Positions 56,003 to 64,000 of a stretch of DNA of 64,000 nucleotides are shown here, in pieces. Under the pieces are notes generated by a model, which saw only the letters and a list, made by a program, of their open reading frames with translations, did no database searches and was not told where the DNA came from. How positions within the stretch are numbered: position 1 is the first letter of the stretch; each line of letters starts with the position of its first letter. The position numbers and the translations under genes were made by a program. This stretch comes from Lactuca virosa. Its lineage: Eukaryota > Streptophyta > Magnoliopsida > Asterales > Asteraceae. The stretch is from positions 184,618,693 through 184,682,692 of the forward strand of contig CAKMRJ010000001.1 in the NCBI GenBank assembly GCA_928212115.1. The letters run 5' to 3'.

Positions 56003-56969
56003 AAGGGTTGCGAGATCTCCCGACTAGATTTAGAAATTTGGCATTTTTCACCCCTATACTCATATTTTCACTATTTCGACTTCCCCCGAAGCCCCAGAAT
56101 CATTTCCAACACCCGAAACACGCCCCGAAGTGCCCGAGAAGCCCGAGAAATTTATCTTTTCGGTTTGAAGCCCAACCCTCGCAGAGCCCGGTTTCAAGAA
56201 AACTCCTAATTTTCATTAAAGACAGTCAATTATAGTAACGAAGTGCTGCCCAAATTACTATTTTAACCCCCGGTCATTTCACGATGAGTTCAATATATAG
56301 GAACAATTGTATGTTATATGTTATATGTGCTATGTGCTTTTCAGTGTTATTATTCTGGGTTATTTTCCCGTGTTATTTTTATTTCTGCTATTTATGATAG
56401 CAAAGCTATACCTTTGACCATGTGATCAGTGAAAGGACTTAGATTCACGGTGGTACTGGTACGTAGCCTCTGGCCATGTAGAGCATGTCTCCATAAGAGA
56501 ATGACTTCTATTCTATGGCATTGACAGAAGGTTAGACAGGGCTATAAGCCTGAAATCTACCAAAATGTTAATCAGAAAATGTATGTCTTCTGTGCCATTT
56601 GGGCCGAAGCTTTATTGATGTATATCAAGTATGGAAATTGTTATGTCTCATTGATTGTATATATTTGAATCAAATCATTGATTGATATGGAAAGCTTGTC
56701 ACATGATTCACATATGCCTTTGTTGTTCCTTGTTCCTCTTTGCTTCTGCCATATTAAAGTATATGTATGGCATAACGTTATATTGTATCTATTATTGAAC
56801 TCACTAAGCGTCACCGCTTACCCCTCTCAGTGTTTAACAATTGCAGGTAATAAGAATCCAGTATAGTCATATACTGTTGGAAGATTTAGAATAGTTTATA
56901 CTACTACTTTTGTACTTGGGTTTACGTATGTATAAACGCTGAAATATTCTGGGTAGATATGTCACAAGG

Positions 56970-57340
56970 AGGACTCGGCGAGTTGTTCTTGGACTCGGTG
57001 AGTCGGGCCGTGAACCCTAACTCATTTTCTGATTTTGAGTAGGACTAGTGAGTTGAGGTGGTGACTCAGTGGGTTGGACAGGGCTAGGACTCGGAAGTTG
57101 AAGAACTTGATGAGTCTAAGGAGGGACTCGACGAGTTAGAATCGATATGTCCCTTTTTCTGATTACGCTAGGACTCGGCGAGTCTGAGGATGACTCGACG
57201 AGTCAGTTCATCCAGTCGCGATGATGGTTAGCTTGAGAATTCGACGAGTCATAGGGTGACTCGGCGAGTTGAGTCACGAGTTTTAGGTTTTCTAAGTTTT
57301 ATAACTCGACGAGTCAATAGGCTGACTCGGCGAGTTAGGT
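56970..57340 (+). promoter_or_regulatory. ACTCGNCGAGT palindrome cluster (E2 3' LTR)
   Basis: The same paired copies as at 13322-13670. One further pair near 56975 is complete here and partly deleted in the 5' LTR. Confidence 0.62.
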
Positions 57341-57590
57341 CAACCGGGAAGGTTGACTTTGACCAGAACGTTGACTTTGACCGGGGGTAAAATGGTCATT
57401 GTACCCTAAGAAGGATTATAAGATTTTGATTAAGTGTTGTTTTGGAATTGATATCCGAAGAGTAGCCGGAGCAGCAGACAAGGATTTCTGACTCGTGATT
57501 CTAGCAGTCAGTCGTACGAGGTGAGTTTTTCCTTCAGTAGGAACGGGTCTAAGGCACTAATACCGGCACGTTTAAGTAGTTATAGTATGT

Positions 57591-57860
57591 CGGGGTTAGC
57601 CCGATGAAGTCATATGTTTCCGGACTTCGTTCCGATGTTGGGACGGTCCCGAGAAGTAGTTATGTATGCTTGATGTCTCCGTGATTCATGCATGTTTTAT
57701 GTTATGTGTTATGTTGTGTATTTGTCGGGGTAAGCCCGATGTCGGGGTGAACCCGATGCCGGGGTGAGCCCGATGCCTGATGCGGTCGGATGTTGGGGTG
57801 AGTCCGATGCCGGACAGGAGTCCGATGCCGGGTAAGCCGATGTCGGGTTCGTCCCGATGC
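57591..57860 (+). repeat. micro-hairpin array in E2 3' LTR
   Basis: Counterpart of 13904-14175 with small sequence differences. Confidence 0.58.
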
Positions 57861-58199
57861 AGCTGGGCGGTGTCCAATAGTTGATTTATGTGTGATATGT
57901 TATGTGTATAGTATGTGGTAGTTTGGGGGAGCTCACTAAGCTTCGTGCTTACAGTTTCAGTTTTGGTTTCAGGTACTTCCGGTAGAAAAGGGAAGAGCTC
58001 GGGATGATCGCATGGCACACACCACAGCCCCAGCCTGGGAGTTTGCTCTGATGTTTTGTTATGAGATTTTGATTGAGACAGATACTATGATGTTTTATGA
58101 TACATGGTTTATCATTATACTCATGACTTTGGATGGTTTATGATTTAATAATGGTTTTTTTTAAACGAAATTTTTGGGTCATATTTTTGGGATGTTTCA

Positions 58200-58204
58200 T
58201 CATT
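58200..58204 (+). other. E2 right target duplication (TCATT)
   Basis: Partner of TAATT at 12540-12544. Confidence 0.85.
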
Positions 58205-59071
58205 TCTTGCATCAAGGCACAAAAGTACCTTCGCAAGGAGTATTGTGCTTTCTTGGCTCACATGGTAGACAAAAAGCAAGAAGTGAAAGACATCGCGAGC
58301 ATTCCTGAGGTCTGCAACGTTCCCGACATATTTCCCGACGATCTTCCAGGTGTGCCTCTCGAACAACAAGTCGAGTTCAGAATCGACTTAATCCCTGGGG
58401 CCACCCCTGTAGCCAAATCCCCCTATCGTCTTGCACCTTCTGAGATGCAGGAATTATCCATCCAACTTAACGAACTCCTTAGCAAAGGTTTTATGAGACC
58501 AAGCTTCTCACCCTGGGGAGCACCGATTTTGTTTGTGAAGAAGAAAGATGGATCATTCCGTATGTGCATAGACTACCTCGAGCTAAATAAACTTACCATC
58601 AAGAATCGATATCCTCTGCCTCGCATTGACGATATGTTCGACCAACTTCAAGGTGCGAGCTACTTCTCGAAAATAGACTTAAGATCTGGGTATCACCAGT
58701 TACGCATTTTGGAGGAGGACATTCCCAAAACCGCGTTCAGAACTCGTTATGGTCATTACGAGTTTGTAGTGATGTCATTTGGATTGATGAATGCACCTGC
58801 TGTGTTCATGGACTTGATGAATAGAGTGTGTCGTCCATTCCTGGACAAATACGTCATAGTCTTCATTGACGACATCCTTATCTACTCAAGAATTGAAGAG
58901 GAGCATGGCCAACATCTCCGGCAAGTATTGCAAACTCTCGGAACAGAAAAACTCTATGCGAAGTTTTCAAAATGTGAATTTTGGATCAGGAAGGTAGATT
59001 TCCTGGGTCACGTGGTTAGTCAAGAGGGAATACATGTGGACCCATCCAAAATAAAGGCAATTGAGAACTGA
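58205..59071 (+). pseudogene. E1 reverse transcriptase
   Basis: The protein resumes after E2 with ISCIKAQKYLRKEYCAFLAH. In the frame open from 58133 (first ~22 residues come from the E2 LTR) RT shows KGFMRPSFSPWGAPILFVKK, CIDYLELNK (Arg replaced by Leu), SKIDLRSGYHQLRI, FRTRYGHYEFVVMSFGL and VFIDDILIYS (F-I-D-D at 244-247). The open frame ends at TGA 59069-59071, where Trp is usual. This is the longest intact RT core in the window, yet it belongs to the oldest Ty3/gypsy element here. Confidence 0.92.
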
Positions 59072-59854
59072 TCAGCACGTAAAACACCTACAGAAATCCG
59101 TTAATTCTTAGGTCTTGTTGGCTACTATCGCAGATTCATCTAGAATTTCTCCTGAATTGCTAAACCTCTTACCACCCTAACGCAAAAGGGTGTAACTTTT
59201 AGCTGGGGAGAGAAACAAGAAACAACATTCCAAACGCTGAAACGAGCTCTGTGCAGCGCACCGATCATGTGTCTTCCTGAAGGGACAGAGAATTTCGTAG
59301 TGTACTGTGATGCTTCTAATCAAGGGCTAGGATGTGTTCTTATGCAAAGAGGAAAGGTTATATCCTACGTCTCAAGACAACTAAAGACACATGAGGTGAA
59401 CTATACAACACATGACCTTGAACTAGGAGCAATGGTATTTGCTCTGAAGTTCTGGAGACATTATTTATATGGCACAAAATGCACAATATTCCCGGCCCAT
59501 AAAAGTCTTCAGCATATCTTCGACGAGAAAGAGCTGAACATGAGGCAACGTTGGTGGGTGGAGCTACTGAATGACTACGAATGTGAGATTCTTTATCATC
59601 CTGGTAAAGCCAATGTAGTAGTTGACGCCCTTAGCAGAAAAGAATATTCCGGACGCCGAGTAAAGTCGTTGACTATGACAATCCATTCACATCTGTCCAC
59701 ACAGATCAGAGAGGCTCAACTCGAGGCCTTAAAACCCGAAAACGTGGCAGGTGAAACCTTGAGAGGAATGGATAAAAACTTTGAAGTCGGGGATGATGGA
59801 GTCTATTGTTTCATGAACCGGATCTGGACACCAAAGTTTGGTGGTTATGAATGA
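59072..59854 (+). pseudogene. E1 RNase H
   Basis: The same frame continues through stops (about 59102, 59141 and 59153) into an open part 59267-59854: YCDASNQGLGCVLMQRGKVI, HDLELGAMVFALKFWRHYLY, then FPAHKSLQHI where FTDHKSL is usual, so a catalytic Asp is lost. HPGKANVVVDALSRKEYSG follows. The linker to integrase contains VAGETLRGMDKNFEVGDDG. The frame is lost near 59850 by a frameshift. Confidence 0.88.
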
Positions 59855-60604
59855 AGCACACAAAAGCCGATACTACATTCATCCAGGTCCAGACAAGATG
59901 TATCTGGACCTCAAGAAACTGTACTGGTAGCCTAGCATGAAGGCTGAAATCGCTACCTTTGTGGGCAAGTGCCTTACTTATGCCAAATCAAGGTAGAGTA
60001 CCAGAAACCTTCAGGTTTATTACAACAACCTGAAATCCCTGAATGGAAGTGGGAGCGGATTACAATGGATTTCATAACTAAGTTACCCAAGACATCGGGT
60101 GGTTATGATACTATTTGGTTAATCGTTGATAGATTAACCAAATCCGCACACTTCTTACCAATAAAAGAAACCGACAAGATGGAGAAGCTAACAAGAACTT
60201 ACCTCAAAGAGATTGTTAGACTGCATGGTGTGCCAATATCTATTATTTCTGACCGAGATAGCAGTTTCACCTCTCGTTTCTGGCAGTCTTTACAAAAATC
60301 TGTGGGAACTAGGTTGGACATGAGTACAGCCTACCATCCACAAACTGACGGACAAAGTGAGGGGACGATTCAAACTCTAGAAGATATGTTGCGAGCTTGT
60401 GTGATAGACTTTGGAAAGGCATGGGATACTCATTTACCCCTTGTCGAATTCTCTTACAACAACAATTATTACACTAGCATAAAGGTTGCTCCTTTCGAAG
60501 CCCTCTATGGCCGCAAGTGCAGATCACCTCTGTGCTCGGCTGAAGTGGGTGACACACAGCTAGCTAGAGGCCAAGTTCCTGACAATACTCTCACTGGTCC
60601 GTAA
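59855..60604 (+). pseudogene. E1 integrase zinc domain and catalytic core
   Basis: The zinc domain (NEAHKSRYYIHPGPDKMYLD to GKCLTYA) has lost its second Cys and carries a TAG for Trp. The open frame 59969-60604 covers the core: MDFITKLPKTSGG, HGVPISIISDRDSSFTSRFW and HPQTDGQSEGTIQTLEDML, so all three DDE residues are present. It ends at TAA 60602 after LTGP, the codon that E6 hit in E5. Confidence 0.9.
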
Positions 60605-61139
60605 ATCATTCGTGAAACTACGGAGAAAATCGTACAAATTCGAGAGCGACTTAAAGCTTCCAGAGATAGACAGAAAAGCTACACTAACAAAAGGAGAGAA
60701 AACCTTTGGAATTCCAAGTGGGTGACCGCGTCTTGTTGAAGGTCTCACCCTGGAAGGGCCTGATACGCTTTGGAAAGCGTGGCAAGCTGAACCCAAGGTA
60801 CATAGGACCATTCGAGATTCTTGCTAGAATTGGTCCAGTAGCTTACAAACTCCGACTACCCCAAGAACTAAGTAACATACATCCTACCTTCCACGTCTCT
60901 AACTTGAAAAAGTGTTTATCCGCCGAGACTCTTGTGATCCCACTCGAAGAAATCGAGGTTAACGAGAATCTCAACTTCGTGGAAGAACCCGTAGAGATTT
61001 TAGACAGGGAAGTAAAGAGAACCAAACAAATCCGTATCCCGATAGTGAAGGTTCGCTGGAATGCAAAACGGGGACCGGAATTCACTTGGGAGCGATAGGA
61101 TCAAATGCAACAGAAATATCCACATCTTTTTCCCTAGTC
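60605..61139 (+). pseudogene. E1 integrase C-terminal part with chromodomain-like tail
   Basis: After a frameshift near 60700 the frame 60706-61098 reads FQVGDRVLLKVSPWKGLIRF, GKLNPRYIGPFEILARIGPV, HPTFHVSNLKKCLSAETLVI, EPVEILDREVKRTKQIRIPI and VKVRWNAKRGPEFTWER, then a TAG (61096, once Glu). The original end is probably at about 61137. The tail resembles the chromodomain of Tekay/Del elements. Confidence 0.9.
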
Positions 61140-61183
61140 TTTCTGTATCTCTTTAATACAAATTTTGGTACGAAATTCTCTCT

Positions 61184-61196
61184 AACGGGGGGATAA
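61184..61196 (+). other. E1 polypurine tract
   Basis: AACGGGGGGATAA directly before the 3' LTR. Same sequence in E5. Confidence 0.92.
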
Positions 61197-62142
61197 TGTA
61201 ACATCCCGTTAGTCAACCTAGTCAACCAAAGTGAAACTTGGGTCAACTAAAATCTTCTTTATTGTTTTGGGTTTCTATTAAGGTTAAAATAATAACCTTT
61301 GTTTATTAAAAATCCTTCAAATAATTATGGTTGAAATAGGAAGGGAAATGCTTAAAAACCGAGAACTTTCGCATCTCATTCTCTTCCTTCGCTTCGGACC
61401 GCAAACCTTCGGGCCGCAAAAGGTTCACGGCCGTGAACTCCTCGGACTGTGAACCCTCGTAGTCGTGATCACCCTAACCGACCTCGCAGCCGTAAACACT
61501 TCTCGGCCAGCCGACTTCGGACCGTATACGAGGTTTACAGCCGTGAACCCTCGCATAGTTATACTTTTCAGTCAAATTTTCTTCACTTCTTACACTCTTA
61601 AACACCATTCCAAGTCTTTTTCTCTCAAGTATCATCAGCCAAGAACATGAAGAACAACCTCTCTTCTCAAGAACATACTAGGATCATCCTTTCTTATCAT
61701 TTCAAGTGATAATTACTAGTTTTTCACAAGATCTAACATGTATCTTTTCATGATCTTGTTATCATTTCAAGAACATCATTCAATCTTCTTATAAACCCTG
61801 TAATATCACTAGTCTTCACGAAGAACACGCGAAGAACACAAAGAACAAGCACCTGAAAAACCTTTGAATCTTCTTAGAAACTGGTCTAGGATCATCAAGT
61901 GTTCTTCAATCATTCAAGAACAATGGGCCGTGAACCCTTCAAGCTAGGGCCGTGAACACCCCTCTCCTAGTCGTGAACACCTATCAGCTTCCCCTTTTGC
62001 TTCAAACACTCCAATTTGTAAGTTATACTTACAAATTAATCCAATTTCCAATCATTCCTATGATTATATTACCTAATTGGATGCATATATGTTATACAAA
62101 TTATTATATAGGACTTGTTTTGTTGCAGGATTTCACTCGTGG

Positions 62143-62690
62143 AACTAAACATCCTATACCAAATCATCATTTGAATCACCCTCCAAAAGGTAAGTTCATA
62201 CCCCCGTATTTTCATAGTTTTTACTGTTTTAAGGGGGGGGGGGGGTGAATACTAGTCTAACACAAGGATATTTATGTTACAAGCAAAGGGTTTCAAAATA
62301 TATTACTAAAATGAATTTGAATTGTTATCAAATCAAATGGTTTTAAATTGTGTTAAAATGACATCAAGTCATCAAAAGTATTTCAAAATGTTAAACTATT
62401 TAAATGATTTTATAAAACTAAACATCCTATACCAAATCATCATTTGAATCACCCTCCAAAAGGTGAGTTCATACCCCCGTATTTTCATAGTTTTTACTGT
62501 TTTAAGGGGGGGGGGGGGGATACAAGTCTAACACAAGGATATTTGTGTTACAAGCAAATGGTTTCAAAATATATTACTAAAATGAATTTCAATTGTTATC
62601 AAATCAAATGGTTATAAATTGTGTTAAAATGACATCAAGTCATCAAAAGTATTTCAAAATGTTAAACTCTTTAAATGATTTTATAAACTT
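62143..62690 (+). repeat. 273-bp tandem duplication with poly-G in E1 3' LTR
   Basis: AACTAAACATCCTATACC occurs at 62143 and 62416. Each unit includes its own G run (13 and 14). The other two E1 LTR copies have only one unit. Confidence 0.88.
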
Positions 62691-63240
62691 ATATTTTTCC
62701 TCAAAATCATATTTATATATGTATATTTATATAAATAAGATTTAAAAGGTTTCGGACTGATAACTCACTTTGGTTCCTTTTCCTTGTTTGGATGTGGGCT
62801 TATAGTATCGGTTATTTGTCCGAATGTCGTTTAAATTTTACTTATATATAATTGTATATGTATTTAAATATAAAAGTTATTTCGTTCAGTTTAGATACCC
62901 TTTGTAACATGTTGAGCAAGGGGTTGCATTCATGAATAGTTAGTACCAATTCAGAAAGTACATATAAATTATAATAGGTATAATTTATGATTCATAGAAA
63001 ATTAATTCACGATTCAAGTATACTAGAGTACACTGTTTTACAAGAACAAGGATTTGATTCAAAACTAATAAAGACTATACATCTTTCATATACATGTTAA
63101 GAATACTAATTCAGGAACATACTATCAATCATTTATTTCAGAATGATTGGGTTTTCACAACTATTATACACGTAACGTCTATATGCTTTTTATGAATCAT
63201 TTGATTCAGGTTGTTTAATTCATTTAAACAACATAGTTAA

Positions 63241-63440
63241 AGTCCTGACATTATAACCAGAATCTCTAGTCGGGGATCGAAACAAGTGTGTATAGATCTA
63301 TATTGGGATTGACAACCCCACACTCAGACTGCTAGCTATAGCCAGGCATACACGCCTACAAGTGACAGTTGTTATCAACAGTTTTTAACGCATTCAAAGC
63401 GTTGTTTCAGGCCATCTAGTCTCAGTATCGTTATAATAAC
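63241..63440 (+). promoter_or_regulatory. conserved hairpin module in E1 3' LTR
   Basis: The first stem reads ATCTCT/GGGGAT, which still pairs through G-U. The others are TATAGATCTATA, GGG/CCC with TGACA loop, CTG/CAG, AGGC/GCCT, and AACGC/GCGTT. Confidence 0.58.
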
Positions 63441-64000
63441 TCATTAAAATGATATTAACAATACGGTTAGTGTATAATTAACTAAACACGAGTACATTTT
63501 CAAAGTACCAGTTTACCAAAAATACAGTTTACAATATTACATCTCAATATTCAATAACAGCTGGTGAAGCCAGGCACACTCACTTTTACAGTTTATACAA
63601 AAAGGATACAAAAACATAACACTGGTTTACAAATAGAACGGTTTTATGTGATTAAAACTACTTTCATATACAACAGAAAATATAGGATTTTCTGGAACAG
63701 TTTACTTATTCAAGAAACAGAAAACATACTTTCAAACATAAATACTTATGCACTCACTCAACTTTATGTTGATACTCTCTTTTCAAATTACTTGTATTCC
63801 CAGGGAATCAGTGGACAAGTACTCCCCAAGCTTTTGAGAAGATGGAGCTATTTTTGAGTCATGTCTTCTTCTTTTGTATAACTATTTTGGTGTCGATATA
63901 CATTGATTGAACACATGTAAAAACTTATACATATTAATGCAATGGTTGTTTGTACTTTGATTACTATAATGCATGTGTTGTGATACTACAAATGAATTCA

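Larger units (their letters stand above)
25942..56956 (+). mobile_element. E4 LTR element without recognisable coding region
   Basis: E4 has a 5' LTR 25942-28098, primer site, ~100 bp leader, then E5, then ~1.8 kb of internal sequence (52018-53826) and a rearranged 3' LTR part (53827-56956). No gag or pol motif is visible. A piece of the leader resembles the E2 leader, so E4 may be a deletion derivative of a Tekay-like element. It sits in the E2 integrase core. Confidence 0.82.
53827..56956 (+). repeat. E4 3' LTR remnant with tandem triplication
   Basis: It starts in mid-LTR (matching 27448). A unit equal to LTR positions 26751-27638 is present three times (54001-54870, 54871-55752, 55753-56622), then the LTR runs on to the match of about 27957. 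The last ~140 bp of the LTR are lost at the fusion with the E2 LTR. Each unit keeps TATAAATAG. Confidence 0.88.
12545..58199 (+). mobile_element. E2 Ty3/gypsy element (split and deleted)
   Basis: E2 has a 5' LTR 12545-14511, primer site, leader, gag, protease, RT-RNase H and the first part of integrase up to 25941. Most of integrase, the purine tract and the first ~760 bp of the 3' LTR are missing. The 3' LTR resumes at about 56957 and ends at 58199. E3 sits in the RT and E4 in the integrase core. Sampled LTR parts differ by about 5%. RT and RNase H motifs are close to those of E1 but the gag is different, and the lineage is probably also Tekay-like. Confidence 0.92.
56957..58199 (+). repeat. 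E2 3' LTR, 5'-truncated
   Basis: It matches E2 5' LTR from about 13310 to its end. The ACTCGNCGAGT cluster (56970-57340) and the micro-hairpin array (57591-57860) are both kept. About 10 of 186 sampled positions differ from the 5' LTR. It ends GATGTTTCA and is followed by TCATT. Confidence 0.92.
6490..64000 (+). mobile_element. E1 Ty3/gypsy element (split by E2)
   Basis: The parts run in order: 5' LTR 6490-9112, primer site 9116, leader, extra ORF, gag, protease to 12544, then the E2 insertion, then RT-RNase H-integrase from 58200, purine tract 61184-61196 and 3' LTR from 61197. Without insertions it is about 11.9 kb. The chromodomain-like integrase tail and long LTRs suggest the chromovirus Tekay/Del lineage, which is an inference from motifs. 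Sampled LTR stretches differ by about 7%. The coding parts carry many stops and frameshifts. The last ~45 bp of the 3' LTR and the right target duplication are outside the window. Confidence 0.93.
61197..64000 (+). repeat. E1 3' LTR (runs past window end)
   Basis: It starts TGTAACATCCCG. It is collinear with 6490-9112 except for a 273-bp internal tandem duplication (62143-62415 repeated from 62416). Roughly 45 bp to the GTGACA end are outside the window. About 10 of 135 sampled positions differ from the 5' LTR. Confidence 0.93.

Noticed and set aside
54040..56027. Arg/Pro-rich plus-strand frames in the tandem E4 LTR units
   Set aside because: They follow the GC-rich promoter zone, shift frame between units and have no conserved protein signal.

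Overview
The window is plant nuclear repeat DNA. I see no intact host gene, rRNA or tRNA. It is built of LTR retrotransposons nested inside one another. Primer sites matching initiator-Met tRNA, Ty3/gypsy pol genes with a chromodomain-like integrase tail, and Ty1/copia gag and RT families point to a dicot. The look of the LTRs reminds me of Asteraceae (lettuce-like), but that is memory and not proof.

I name the elements C0 and E1 to E6. C0 (1-1586 and 4914-6489, minus strand) is a decayed Ty1/copia pol piece present twice. E1 is a Ty3/gypsy element in C0: 5' LTR 6490-9112, gag-protease to 12544, RT-RNase H-integrase from 58200, 3' LTR from 61197 past the window end. An extra copy of C0, the E1 5' LTR and about 100 bp of E1 leader occupies 1-4297. 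E2 (12545-58199), another Ty3/gypsy element, sits inside the E1 pol with a 5-bp target duplication. E2 is broken twice: by E3 (17527-24422), a copia-type element with gag but no recognisable pol, and by E4 (from 25942), an element with no recognisable coding region. E5 (28205-52017, Ty3/gypsy) lies inside the E4 leader. E6 (37844-48417, Ty3/gypsy, opposite strand) lies inside the E5 integrase. The chain C0>E1>E2>E4>E5>E6 is six deep. Four insertions have both target duplications in the window and the E1 copy shows one. The E2/E4 right side was lost in a deletion scarred at about 56957.

Hand comparison of sampled LTR stretches gives divergences of about 7% (E1), 5% (E2), 2-3% (E5, E6) and 1.4% (E3). 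These agree with the nesting order, and E3 is the youngest measured. All gag-pol genes carry stops, frameshifts or deletions, and most stops look like C-to-T or G-to-A changes, as expected of methylated repeats.

Four features stand out. (1) E1, E5 and E6 share an unnamed ORF upstream of gag with a conserved N-terminus, an acidic stretch and a charged helical C-terminus. (2) Their LTRs share a 200-nt string of hairpins whose stems differ in sequence but still pair, a candidate structured RNA. (3) E2 and E3, which are unrelated, share paired ACTCGNCGAGT palindromes spaced 20-22 bp. (4) E2 has an in-phase 68-nt GT-AG intron candidate exactly between Gag and protease, and E3 has one at the end of gag.
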